Source of the DNA: a virus
Virus record (IMG/VR): IMGVR_UViG_3300025325_000134
Location: 1-24,754 of that record
Reading direction: 5' to 3' (one strand)
DNA: 24,754 nucleotides
Shown here: positions 8,615 to 15,387 of the stretch, in pieces
Position numbering within the stretch: position 1 is the stretch's first letter
How the letters are laid out: each line of letters opens with the position of its first letter
The notes under the pieces: generated by a model
Seen by the model: only the letters and a program-made list of their open reading frames with translations
What the model was told of the DNA's origin: nothing
Database searches by the model: none
Position numbers and translations under genes: made by a program

Positions 8615-8712
8615 TAGCGGGGCCTCGTGGTCGTATTGACGATGTACAAACAGAGCAACGGCACGATGAGCACAACGACGCCCAGGAGCACATCCCACAC
8701 AAAGACGCTCAT
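8614..8712 (-). CDS. 32-aa single-span membrane peptide
   Basis: ATG at 8712 overlaps the TGA of the gene at 8712-10052 (ATGA), and its TAA at 8614-8616 touches the ATG of the next gene. The peptide MSVFVWDVLLG-VVVLIVPLLCLYIV-NTTTRPR has one strongly hydrophobic span (about residues 4-25) and a short positive tail. It sits between a fibre-like gene and a small structural gene. Overlaps on both sides make a coincidental ORF unlikely. Function unknown; it could be a small holin-like or accessory membrane peptide, but nothing in the sequence decides this. Confidence 0.55.
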   Translation of the reverse strand: MSVFVWDVLLGVVVLIVPLLCLYIVNTTTRPR

Positions 8713-10052
8713 CACGTCACCTGATAGCCGAGGACGTCGATGTCCAGGGCGTTGGTTGTGAGATTGGTGGTGTTCGTCCAGAGATAGAACACCTGCTGTC
8801 CCACGTTCGGCAGTTGCACCGTGCCCCGGGTCGAGTTCCATTGGGCCGAGGCGGACACCTGGATGCGCGAGGTCATATAGTCTTTGGCGGTGATGTACCG
8901 GATCTTGGCGATGGTATCCACAGCCCCCCCATTACCCAAGCCCCGGGCCTGCACGTTGAGCAGGATCTGTGTCGCGTTCGCGGGCACGCTCGCGGAGAGC
9001 GCCACGGTCGTTTCCGTGGTCGCCGCCCCCGCAGCCAGGGCCACCACGGCGGTTTCGTACATCGCCCAGTCACCGTAGAGGCGCGTCGAGACGAGTTGCG
9101 AGCTGCCATCGAAGCGCACGGCCCCGGCGTAGGCCCACATCGTGTAGCCCGTGGGCAAGGTCGGCCCCGTGGGCGGGGCGACGGCGCTGGAGAGTGAGGC
9201 CAGGGTCGTGCCGTTCCAGATCCAGTAGAAATGGACGAACGTGGAGACCGTGAAGGCGGCGGCTTGATCCCGGCCGTTGATGATGGGGCCAGCCGTCGTC
9301 ACGGTGTTCGTGAGACTGCCGGGATTATGCTGCACGGATTGGGTATTCGTACTCGACCGGAGGACCACGGCATCCGCGGCGAGATGGAACGTGGCGACGG
9401 TCGCCACGAAGGAGCGGTTGCCCCGCACGGCCCAGGTATTCGTCCCGGCACCACCGGAGACAATGATCTGAAAGAAATTGGGCTCCCAGGCGACCGTGAC
9501 GCCACCGGCCCCGACCACGGTTGCGGGGACCATGCCGGTGCCGTCGGAGGCCATGATCGTGCCTGCGGGTAAACCGACAAGCGTTTGCGCCATCCCGCCC
9601 TGGGCTAAACTCAACGCAAAGCGCACCCGCGTGTCGGTGGAACTGGTGACGTTGCCCCCAGAAGTCACAACCGTGGCGATCCGAATGGCCCCGGCTGGCA
9701 AGGCCGGCGCGGAGCCCCCGGTGCCGACGAGATAGTGCGTGCCCGCGACGCGGGTGTAGCCGGTGAGATTCCCGGTCGTCTCGGCATTGGCGATGACGTA
9801 GTTGTTCTGGCCATTCGCAAAAGTGACCGACCCGCTCTCAGTGAGATAGAACCCGTTGGCGTAAGCGGTCAAGGCCGTGGGCGTGTGCGTGAGTCCAGAA
9901 GCGACGGGAAAGACGCCGCCGCTCACCACGAAATCGGTGAACATGTCCCGATACCGCTCGGCGTCCTCCTCCGCGAGGAAGGTTTGCAGATCCGTCAGGA
10001 ACGCGGCGGATGCCGAAGGGATCGTACTGTGCGTCTGGGTGGTGACGGGCAT
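8712..10052 (-). CDS. Tail fibre/appendage-like protein (446 aa)
   Basis: ATG at 10052 is directly preceded by the TAA of the 54-aa gene (TAAATG); TGA at 8712-8714. The sequence is Gly/Thr/Ala/Val-rich and beta-rich, with repeating motifs such as 'GGAGTNTWAVRG', 'GNVTSSTDTRVRFALSLAQGGMAQTLVGLPAGTIMASDGTGMVPATVVG' and a C-terminus of alternating hydrophobic strands. That is typical of trimeric fibre or baseplate-appendage proteins. A 'LPAGTIMASDGTG' phrase is frequent in such proteins. It lies upstream of the portal in the same operon. A role in host recognition is inferred. Confidence 0.7.
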   Translation of the reverse strand: MPVTTQTHSTIPSASAAFLTDLQTFLAEEDAERYRDMFTDFVVSGGVFPVASGLTHTPTALTAYANGFYLTESGSVTFANGQNNYVIANAETTGNLTGYTRVAGTHYLVGTGGSAPALPAGAIRIATVVTSGGNVTSSTDTRVRFALSLAQGGMAQTLVGLPAGTIMASDGTGMVPATVVGAGGVTVAWEPNFFQIIVSGGAGTNTWAVRGNRSFVATVATFHLAADAVVLRSSTNTQSVQHNPGSLTNTVTTAGPIINGRDQAAAFTVSTFVHFYWIWNGTTLASLSSAVAPPTGPTLPTGYTMWAYAGAVRFDGSSQLVSTRLYGDWAMYETAVVALAAGAATTETTVALSASVPANATQILLNVQARGLGNGGAVDTIAKIRYITAKDYMTSRIQVSASAQWNSTRGTVQLPNVGQQVFYLWTNTTNLTTNALDIDVLGYQVT

Positions 10053-10217
10053 TTAGCCGAACGCGCCCTTGTTCCCAGCACCCCGGCGATTCTGGCCTGG
10101 AATATCCCGCGGCTTCCGCACGGACGCGATCATTCCGGCCCGGGCAGAGGTGGCGAACGTGACGCCGGCCTTGAGATGCCCAGTACCGGCTTTGGCGTTG
10201 TCCTTGATTGCGGCCAT
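10053..10217 (-). CDS. 54-aa basic Gly-rich peptide
   Basis: ATG at 10217 has an AGGAGA ribosome site; TAA at 10053-10055 abuts the next ATG. The product (MAAIKDNAKAGTGHLKAG, then VTFATSARAGMIASVRKPRD, ending NRRGAGNKGAFG) is rich in Lys, Arg, Gly and Ala and has no hydrophobic span. Two other short basic Gly-rich genes in this window (2011-2196 and 15388-15561) have a similar style. The strong ribosome site and gap-free packing support a real gene. Function unknown; a small virion or DNA-binding component is possible. Confidence 0.6.
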   Translation of the reverse strand: MAAIKDNAKAGTGHLKAGVTFATSARAGMIASVRKPRDIPGQNRRGAGNKGAFG

Positions 10218-10227
10218 GGGGTCTCTC

Positions 10228-10515
10228 CTATTGAAATTCGATGTAGAGCTTTCCGCTGGCCAGGGTCGGCACGACTAACCCAATCCAGGGTCCCGGCCCA
10301 GAGCGCGAGAGCAGGTTGTCCGATTCGACATAGTTCGCGCCAGAGGCGACGGAGGCCCACTTCACCTTCCCTGCGGCATCCGTGACCACGGCCGTGTGGC
10401 CCGCCGTCGTCGCCCCGACCCAGCGGATGCCCTTGACCGAGACGGGATCTGTCGTCAGCACCGTGGAGGCGGCGGTGTCCACGATCCATTCCGTCGATTG
10501 ATAGGCGTTGGCCAT
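10228..10515 (-). CDS. Small phage protein of unknown function (95 aa)
   Basis: ATG at 10515 overlaps the TGA of the preceding gene (TGATG), implying coupling; TAG at 10228-10230. The product is beta-rich (WIVDTAASTVLTTDPVSVKGIRWVG, then VTDAAGKVKWASVASGAN) and ends in 'GKLYIEFQ'. This is the style of small beta-sandwich proteins found in phage structural modules. No known family or motif is recognised. Confidence 0.65.
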   Translation of the reverse strand: MANAYQSTEWIVDTAASTVLTTDPVSVKGIRWVGATTAGHTAVVTDAAGKVKWASVASGANYVESDNLLSRSGPGPWIGLVVPTLASGKLYIEFQ

Positions 10516-11027
10516 CAGCCCCTCCCCACCATCTCGCGGAACACGCCGAGCTGGTTTTCCGCGGCCGCGATCTGTCCAGCGAGCGCCTCCAACCGCCCAC
10601 GCTGGGTCCGCTCCTCCGCCTCCATGTCGGCCACCCGTGCCGCGTGGGCCGTTTGCGTCGCCGCCAGCATCTCGGCCATCTCCTGCTCGTGGATGGCGAA
10701 GGCTTCCCGGGCTTTTCGGCTGGCCGCCGACACCTTCGCCGCCTCGTCCGTAGCGCGCTGCGTCAAGGTCGCCACGGTGTGCGCGTAGGTGGCCTGCGCG
10801 GTGTCGATCTTCCCGTTGACGGTATCCAGTTCCGCTTGCGCGAGGTCGATGGTCGCCGCGATGCGGTCCAGGGTGGCCTTGGCTGAGGGGATAGCCGACT
10901 CGATGGTGGCCACCCGCTCCAGGATCGGCTTGATCTTCGTGAACACTTCGAACGAGGCCGAGAGGTTCGTGAGATCCCGCAGGGCGTCGCTGTACGGCGT
11001 GAGGCTCTCCAGGTCGTCGTCAGGCAT
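10515..11027 (-). CDS. Coiled-coil protein (170 aa)
   Basis: ATG at 11027 follows GGGGAGGAG by about 8 bases; TGA at 10515-10517. Apart from short ends, the sequence is heptad-rich helix (ILERVATIESAIPSAKATLDRI, IDLAQAELDTVNGKIDTAQATY, then EEAKVSAASRKAREAFAIHEQEMAEML) with Ala, Glu, Gln and Lys dominating and no Cys or Trp. It is a coiled coil, plausibly a fibre shaft, tail-associated rod or assembly factor. It is the first gene after the 331-base intergenic stretch, so it may lead a transcription unit that includes portal and capsid. Confidence 0.65.
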   Translation of the reverse strand: MPDDDLESLTPYSDALRDLTNLSASFEVFTKIKPILERVATIESAIPSAKATLDRIAATIDLAQAELDTVNGKIDTAQATYAHTVATLTQRATDEAAKVSAASRKAREAFAIHEQEMAEMLAATQTAHAARVADMEAEERTQRGRLEALAGQIAAAENQLGVFREMVGRG

Positions 11028-11358
11028 GGGTGGTCTCCTCCCCGTGACAATGCGCTACATCGACGCAGGCTGTCAAGAACTGCTCCGATGCCATCCCCCG
11101 AGCGACCGCCGCCACAGGCGCTGTTCAGTCGGAACTGCTCCACCCCCACTCTGCCGCGTCCGGTCCCACACGAACAACTGCCCATGGACCCCCCCGAAAC
11201 GTCCATAGAGGAGCCACGGATGACGGGGCAAGGATTGGGACGGCGCGGTTGCCCCTTTACCACGCGAGGACCAGAGCCGCGCTGGCTGGATGTAGTAAAG
11301 CGGATGGATATGCCCAGCCCCGCCCCGCTGCGAAAGAATGCCGCTCATGCGCGGTCAC
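11028..11358 (-). promoter_or_regulatory. 331-base intergenic region, candidate regulatory region for the coiled-coil gene
   Basis: I see no convincing gene here. A 91-codon minus-strand frame (11073-11348) lacks a ribosome site and has irregular, Arg/Gly/Trp-heavy composition. On the minus strand there is a perfect TTGACA (11071-11076) about 40 bases before the coiled-coil gene, but no good -10 hexamer sits 16-18 bases after it. It is followed by the conserved motif at 11041-11067 that also occurs upstream of the terminase region. This is the longest gap in the window and a likely site of transcriptional control. Confidence 0.35.
11041..11067. repeat. Conserved intergenic motif, copy A
   Basis: On the plus strand this reads CCCGT-GA-CAATGCGCTACA-TCG-ACGCA. 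The second copy at 21464-21488 shares CCCGT, the 12-base core CAATGCGCTACA and ACGCA at the same spacing, apart from a 2-base GA insertion here and two mismatches. Both are in non-coding sequence at gene boundaries with the same orientation relative to transcription. Copy A lies directly upstream of the ribosome site of the coiled-coil gene. Confidence 0.6.
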
Positions 11359-12351
11359 CTACGGGTCCGGCACAATCGTCACGAAGAGATCGTCACAGCC
11401 CGCCGCCGTGGCCCGGAGCGTAATGACCCGCCCATTGAGATCCCCCGCGCCGAAGTCCACGGCGTAGATGCCAAAGGCAATCTCCGTCACCGCCGAGAGC
11501 GTCCCTGCCGCGAAGGCCCCATCATCAATTGATCGCGTCACGGTCACTGTCTTACCAGTCACCGGATTGTGATTGGTCGAATCCGTCATCAGGAATTCAA
11601 AACCGATGAGCGTCGCATTCTTCTTGATGCCGGAGCTAATGGACACCGCCGCCGTCACGCTCCCCACGCTGCCGGAGAGGTTGCCGGTGATATTGCCGAC
11701 AATATCCATCGTCTGGTTCGGTAGATTGATGGCCGTGAGCCCAGCCCCCGCCACGCCGATTTCGGCGGTGTCGGTCTCGATGTCTGCTTCCTTGTCCCGG
11801 ATAGCTTCCAGTGAATCCGTCGTCTGATCGTAGGTGAACGACCCAGCGGTCTTACTCAACATCTCATGAACCACGCTGCCCACCGTGGGCGGGGCAGCGC
11901 CGTCAATGTCCGAATCTGCCGCGAGGATCTCATCGAGGCGGGCATCCGCTATGGCCGTGTCCACTTCCGCATTCACATCAAGCTTGGCCTGGGCACTAAG
12001 TCCCGCACGCTCGATGGAGAAGGACGCCAGCACCGCATTGACGGTTTTGGTGTCCACCACGGCACCGACGATGGCCACTTGGTACTCATTGCCGGCGGCG
12101 TAGAAGCCCGCATCCGTGTTGTCGGAGAGGTCGATGTAGACGGAGTGCATCCCGGTGGCGTCGAAGTCTTCGAGTTGGGTCACGCCAGCGAGCGAACTGC
12201 GTTCCGTGGCCCAGGTCGCGGCGGTGGCGTGCGCCTTGAAAATCTTGAGCGTGCCGTCCGTCGAGCGCGTGATGCTGGCCCCGGTCTGGTCGTTCGTATT
12301 CCAAAGGAGCGCCACCTTGCCGTTGACTGGGAAATCGCCGAGATGCTTCAT
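11359..12351 (-). CDS. Tail/fibre-like structural protein (330 aa)
   Basis: ATG at 12351 overlaps the TGA of the LamG gene (ATGA); TAG at 11359-11361. The N-terminal ~110 residues form a beta-sandwich-like domain ('GKVALLWNTNDQTGASITRSTDGTLKIFKA', 'GMHSVYIDLSDNTDAGFYAAGNEYQVAI') that I have often seen in phage tail-tip and fibre proteins. A short helix/coiled region (LDVNAEVDTAIADARLDEILA, then LEAIRDKEADIETDTAEIG) follows, then a Gly/Ser/Thr-rich segment and a C-terminal beta domain. It is likely trimeric and virion-associated. The exact family is not assigned. Confidence 0.7.
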   Translation of the reverse strand: MKHLGDFPVNGKVALLWNTNDQTGASITRSTDGTLKIFKAHATAATWATERSSLAGVTQLEDFDATGMHSVYIDLSDNTDAGFYAAGNEYQVAIVGAVVDTKTVNAVLASFSIERAGLSAQAKLDVNAEVDTAIADARLDEILAADSDIDGAAPPTVGSVVHEMLSKTAGSFTYDQTTDSLEAIRDKEADIETDTAEIGVAGAGLTAINLPNQTMDIVGNITGNLSGSVGSVTAAVSISSGIKKNATLIGFEFLMTDSTNHNPVTGKTVTVTRSIDDGAFAAGTLSAVTEIAFGIYAVDFGAGDLNGRVITLRATAAGCDDLFVTIVPDP

Positions 12352-13169
12352 GCGGAGACCAGCTTTCCACCTACGAGAGATTTATTTAGAATGTTGTAGC
12401 CGACGAGTGGTCCGGCGGTGTTCGCCCCCGCCGGCACGAAGTACCGCCGCCGGAGGATGGGGCGGAGGAAGGCGTAGGGTTCTTGTGACGTCCAATACAT
12501 CTGTTCGTCGGACAAGGCATGGTCATATAGGAAGACGTGATAAATGTCTCCGTCAAAATAGAATCCGGCGCTACCATACCGGCCGATGTCAAATGTGTTC
12601 GTATTCACGAGCGACTGCGTGCCTGTGTAGGCGAATGAGGCATCAAATGTGCCATCTACATAGTACCGAAGCGTGAGCCCGTTATAACTACCGGCGATCG
12701 TATGTACCAATCCATCGCCCGTGACATCGGTCACGAATCCAGAGTTGTGCCACGCCCCATCATAAAATGCGTACCCATTGGATGAGGCACCGATCAGACT
12801 CAATCGCCACGGGACGTTTGATCCATTGAAATTCACCGAGGCGATCGTCTGATTACTAGCCCCGCGGTTGCATATGCGACTCACGACGGACGTGGTCGCC
12901 TGCTGCAAATACGCGGGCTTGGGCGCGGCAAAGTATTTCCCGCCCGTCGTCGAAAACGTCGCGGTCATCCCGCCGGGTCCAGGCGTCCACGCAATCCCCC
13001 CGACCGGCGCAGCGGCCAATCCACGAGTCACGTCGATCGTTGGGCCTCCGCCTTCATTCAAGAGCCACGCCGCGAGGAGACCCTGCGCAAGGCGATGCCC
13101 CCAGTCGATCTCCGCCGCGCCGAACGGCGGCTTGACGCGGGGGTCGGGCCAGAGGAGCGAGCGCGGCAT
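12348..13169 (-). CDS. LamG/concanavalin A-like lectin domain protein (273 aa)
   Basis: ATG at 13169, TGA at 12348-12350. Residues about 28-215 form a LamG-type jelly roll: 'LAQGLLAAWLLNEGGGPTIDVTRG' at the start, 'HTIAGSYNGLTLRYYVDGT' in the middle and 'FDIGRYGSAGFYFDGDIYHVFLYDHALSDEQM' at the end, which is the typical closing strand and helix of this fold. Such domains occur in phage proteins that bind surface glycans. The C-terminus (PYAFLRPILRRRYFVPAG) is a common tail after this domain. The gene is visibly richer in A/T than its neighbours, suggesting recent acquisition. It is divergent from the HNH gene 32 bases away. Confidence 0.85.
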   Translation of the reverse strand: MPRSLLWPDPRVKPPFGAAEIDWGHRLAQGLLAAWLLNEGGGPTIDVTRGLAAAPVGGIAWTPGPGGMTATFSTTGGKYFAAPKPAYLQQATTSVVSRICNRGASNQTIASVNFNGSNVPWRLSLIGASSNGYAFYDGAWHNSGFVTDVTGDGLVHTIAGSYNGLTLRYYVDGTFDASFAYTGTQSLVNTNTFDIGRYGSAGFYFDGDIYHVFLYDHALSDEQMYWTSQEPYAFLRPILRRRYFVPAGANTAGPLVGYNILNKSLVGGKLVSA

Positions 13170-13190
13170 TACTGGAGTTCTCCGGTATGG

Positions 13191-13196
13191 TATAGT
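13191..13196 (+). promoter_or_regulatory. Candidate -10 element (TATAGT) for leaderless HNH gene 1
   Basis: TATAGT lies only five bases before the ATG at 13202, so transcription would begin at or beside the start codon. A possible -35, TTACTG, begins 16 bases upstream of it. No Shine-Dalgarno sequence lies before the ATG. A similar arrangement precedes HNH gene 2. The TANNNT pattern immediately before a start codon is known for leaderless bacterial genes. Confidence 0.45.
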
Positions 13197-13201
13197 AGGG
13201 C

Positions 13202-13639
13202 ATGAAAACGAAACCGGTCAGTGGGTTCCCGGGCTACTGGATTACGGATACCGGCCGAGTCCTGAGCGGCATGGAACAACGAAGTCCTGGTGGGCATGCG
13301 AACGGATTTCGAACAATAATCCACCGAAATCCTATTCGAGAACTCAAGCAAACGCTGACGAATCGGTACTTCGTCGTCGGCCTTCATCGAGAAAACACAG
13401 TCGTCTTGCGGCGGACACACCATCTTGTCCTTGAGACTTTCGTTGGGCCGCGCCCGAAGAATTATCTTGGGCGGCATCTCGACGGTAACACCGCCAACAA
13501 TACGCTCGCAAACCTTGCGTGGTCCACCCATAGTGAGAACGCATTGGACCGTCGGCGACACGGCACTTGGACGAAGACACGCACCGATATGCGGAAGTTG
13601 ACGGATCGGCAGTTCGTAGCCATTAGAAACTCGGCCTGA
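13202..13639 (+). CDS. HNH homing endonuclease with NUMOD4-like N-terminus, truncated by TGA (145 aa)
   Basis: ATG at 13202, TGA at 13637-13639. The N-terminus 'GFPGYWITDTGRVLSGM' is a NUMOD4-like DNA-binding module. Residues about 70-120 are the HNH nuclease: 'RRTHHLVLETFVGPRPKN', then 'GRHLDGNTANNTLANLAWSTHSEN', with the His pair, the HLDG and the NN-x-L-x-N-L elements intact. The frame is interrupted in 'RKLTDRQFVAIRNSA' and continues in frame for 39 more codons with a typical C-terminal helix-turn-helix (13640-13759). The nuclease core should fold, but DNA binding by the C-terminus would be lost unless UGA is read through. It is a selfish element inserted antisense to the surrounding operon. 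Confidence 0.85.
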   Translation: MKTKPVSGFPGYWITDTGRVLSGMEQRSPGGHANGFRTIIHRNPIRELKQTLTNRYFVVGLHRENTVVLRRTHHLVLETFVGPRPKNYLGRHLDGNTANNTLANLAWSTHSENALDRRRHGTWTKTRTDMRKLTDRQFVAIRNSA

Positions 13640-13759
13640 GGAGTCGGAACCGCAGAACTCATCGCGAAACACTATGGAATCTCCACTTCGCATGTCTATG
13701 CGATCCGTAATGGCAGTAGACTGCGGCACGAGATCACTGAAGCTCATCTGCCTGGCTGA
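13640..13759 (+). pseudogene. Separated C-terminal helix-turn-helix of HNH gene 1
   Basis: Directly after the TGA at 13637-13639 the same frame encodes 'GVGTAELIAKHYGISTSHVY' then 'AIRNGSRLRHEITEAHLPG' and a TGA at 13757-13759. This is a complete HTH of the kind at the C-terminus of such endonucleases (compare 'LIAREFLIDPSHVSKIHSGDRR' in HNH gene 2). A single TGA to CGA or GGA change would restore an uninterrupted protein of 185 aa. There is no ATG to start it independently. It overlaps the 3' end of the convergent gene at 13734-14180. Confidence 0.75.
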
Positions 13760-14180
13760 ACAGCGTCACGGTCGAGCCCGTCGCCGGGAACGCCTGCCCA
13801 GAGGAATTTTTCAAGATGAACTTGACCTTGCACCCCGGGAGGGTGAAGATGTTGGAGGAACGGATCTGCGCCGCCGTGGTGTCGATCAGGCTGATGACGG
13901 CCACGAGCTTGTCCGCGCGGGCGTCGTTGTCCGAGTCAAGCGTGTCGTAGTTCGTCCCGTCCACGGCCCTGATCGCATACAAGGACACGAAGCCGGTGGC
14001 CGTTGGCGCAGACACGAAGTCCACCGCCACCACCGCCTGGAAGAACTGCCGGAGATCGGTTGAATTGTCGTACTCGGTGCCCGCCACCGACCACGCGCCA
14101 TCCGCAAGGGCGTTCAGTTCCGTGGTCAGGACGGTGCCTTCGCTGGTCGGGGCGGCATCCCAGAGGACAATGTTAGCGAT
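13734..14180 (-). CDS. Conserved phage structural-type protein with AUC in the start position (148 aa)
   Basis: The stop is TGA 13734-13736. A frame from GTG 14087 gives 117 aa, but the same frame continues upstream for 31 codons (ANIVLWDAAPTSEG, TVLTTELNALADGAWS) to an ATC at 14180. That ATC sits six to seven bases after GGAGGAG, and an in-frame TAG lies four codons before it. The upstream part matches, from memory, the N-terminus usual in this family ('TELNALA...'), so the longer product is favoured. The protein is beta-rich with 'VSLYAIRAVDGTNYDTL' and 'FTLPGCKVKFILKNSSGQAFPATGSTVTLF'. It is found in structural clusters and is sandwiched between the two HNH genes here. Confidence 0.75.
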   Translation of the reverse strand: MANIVLWDAAPTSEGTVLTTELNALADGAWSVAGTEYDNSTDLRQFFQAVVAVDFVSAPTATGFVSLYAIRAVDGTNYDTLDSDNDARADKLVAVISLIDTTAAQIRSSNIFTLPGCKVKFILKNSSGQAFPATGSTVTLFSQADELQ

Positions 14181-14202
14181 GGCTATCTCCTCCTATGGGG
14201 TG

Positions 14203-14208
14203 TAGAAT
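14203..14208 (+). promoter_or_regulatory. Candidate -10 element (TAGAAT) for leaderless HNH gene 2
   Basis: TAGAAT lies six bases before the ATG at 14215, leaving no room for a leader or ribosome site. No clear -35 is seen at the usual distance. The same TANNNT-type arrangement precedes HNH gene 1, and a TATGG precedes both hexamers. This agreement is the reason for listing it. Confidence 0.4.
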
Positions 14209-14214
14209 CTGACC

Positions 14215-14736
14215 ATGATCGAAACGTGGCACGAGATTCCACTGCCAGGCTACGACCACCTCTATGAGGCCAGCGACTGCGGCAGAGTCCGTAGCCGAGA
14301 CCGTATAGACCGCTTCATGCGTCTCCATAGGGGCGTTGTGTTTACTCCGTTCCGTAGCCCAACCGGCTATCTCCAAGTGACCTTGAGCAACAACGGTCGG
14401 CAGTGGACATTCACCATTCACGATTTGATTGCACGTACATGGTTGGGAGAACGACCCAAGGGTTACGAGGTGAACCACCTGAATGGTGACAAGGTGGACA
14501 ACCGAGCGGAGAACCTCGAATATGTCAGCCGCAGCGCGAATCAGCATCATCGCTACCACGTCCTTGGAAAGCGCGCGCCACATGGAGAAGCCCATTACGC
14601 TGCACGACTATCTGATGCTGACGTGACCGAGATTCGAAGACTGCGCGGCGTATGGCCACAGAGATTGATAGCCAGAGAGTTCCTGATTGACCCGTCCCAT
14701 GTCAGCAAGATCCACTCCGGCGACCGTCGCATTTAG
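14215..14736 (+). CDS. HNH homing endonuclease with NUMOD4 and C-terminal HTH (173 aa)
   Basis: ATG at 14215, TAG at 14734-14736. The order is complete: NUMOD4-like start 'WHEIPLPGYDHLYEASDCGRVRSRDR'; HNH core 'IHDLIARTWLGERPKGYEVNHLNGDKVDNRAENLEYVSRSAN' with H...NHLNG...DNR-x-ENLE elements; and a C-terminal HTH 'ARLSDADVTEIRRLRG' then 'LIAREFLIDPSHVSKIHSG'. It would cut a specific phage DNA site and spread the gene by repair. It is on the plus strand, antisense to the operon, 34 bases from the AUC start of the neighbouring gene. Its stop overlaps the convergent stop of the gene at 14733-15218 by two bases. Unlike HNH gene 1 it has no interruption. Confidence 0.9.
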   Translation: MIETWHEIPLPGYDHLYEASDCGRVRSRDRIDRFMRLHRGVVFTPFRSPTGYLQVTLSNNGRQWTFTIHDLIARTWLGERPKGYEVNHLNGDKVDNRAENLEYVSRSANQHHRYHVLGKRAPHGEAHYAARLSDADVTEIRRLRGVWPQRLIAREFLIDPSHVSKIHSGDRRI

Positions 14737-15218
14737 GCGCCCGGGATCAGGACGAAGGCGGCGCTCACGTCCACGCTCTCGATGGCCCCTTCGAAGGTCA
14801 GCGTGAAGGTGCCAGTGCCATCAAGGGCGAACAGGCGCTCCGCACGTGTCATCTTCCGCTTCGCGGCGGCTGCGAGCGCCGCGCGCATCGAGGTGCCAGT
14901 GCCTCCGCTGAAAATGTCGCTGAACCCATTTCGGATGTTGGCTAACGAGGGATTGACCGGCCCGATCATGAACATCATGCGGAAGGCGTCACGCTCCCCC
15001 TGGCTCCGGGCAATGAATGTCGTCCAGTTCATCACCGCGAGGGCGTCATTGAGCGAGAACGACGTGCGCCAGCAGTCGGCCAGCGTCGGATCGGGCGCGT
15101 TGTAATAGTTTCGCACCGCCACGTTGTCATTGGCCGCGCCAAGATAGAACTCGGCCAATTCGGGATGGGTTTGTATATCTGTCGCCAGGGTCACGATCTG
15201 CGCTGGTGTCAGGGCCAC
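14733..15218 (-). CDS. Conserved phage tail/structural-module protein (161 aa)
   Basis: ATG at 15218 after GGAGG; TAA at 14733-14735. The product begins MALTPAQIVTLATDIQTHPE and ends in 'DGTGTFTLTFEGAIESVDVS'. It contains 'QGERDAFRMMFMIGPVNPSLANIRNGFSDIFSG' and 'KRKMTRAERLFALDG'. I recall this arrangement ('MALTPAQ...SQGE...VNPSLA..R..F.DIFSG') from conserved phage proteins, usually encoded beside the family seen at 13734-14180. Function is not established; a tail or head-completion part is inferred from neighbours. Confidence 0.75.
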   Translation of the reverse strand: MALTPAQIVTLATDIQTHPELAEFYLGAANDNVAVRNYYNAPDPTLADCWRTSFSLNDALAVMNWTTFIARSQGERDAFRMMFMIGPVNPSLANIRNGFSDIFSGGTGTSMRAALAAAAKRKMTRAERLFALDGTGTFTLTFEGAIESVDVSAAFVLIPGA

Positions 15219-15242
15219 AGCACGCCTCCTTCCATGGGTTGT

Positions 15243-15365
15243 CTACATGGATCGCACGGCGCGGACCGCGAAGGCCCGCCCAGACTGGCTTTTCTTGCGA
15301 CCCTTGGGAGCCGGTTTGGGCCTGCCCTCGCCCATCATGGGCATCATGGGCATGGCCTGCGGCAT
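15243..15365 (-). CDS. 40-aa Met-rich basic peptide
   Basis: ATG at 15365, TAG at 15243-15245. The product begins MPQAMPMMPMMGEGRPK and continues with a Lys/Arg-rich C-terminus. The frame is open further upstream, but that part overlaps the gene at 15388-15561 in another frame, so the short version is favoured. The ribosome site is weak. Met/Pro/Gly-rich and basic peptides of this kind recur between phage structural genes; it could be a chance frame. Confidence 0.4.
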   Translation of the reverse strand: MPQAMPMMPMMGEGRPKPAPKGRKKSQSGRAFAVRAVRSM

Positions 15366-15387
15366 CCGGCCAGGGTGACGCGGGCCC

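Noticed and set aside
11073-11348. 91-codon minus-strand frame in the 331-base intergenic region
   Set aside because: No ribosome site, irregular composition and no recognisable motif.
13169-13747. 192-codon minus-strand frame opposite HNH gene 1
   Set aside because: It is antisense to a recognisable HNH gene and has no ribosome site.
13170-14214. Group I intron carrying the HNH genes
   Set aside because: The HNH genes lie between complete genes and on the opposite strand; no gene is split around them and no intron core is visible.
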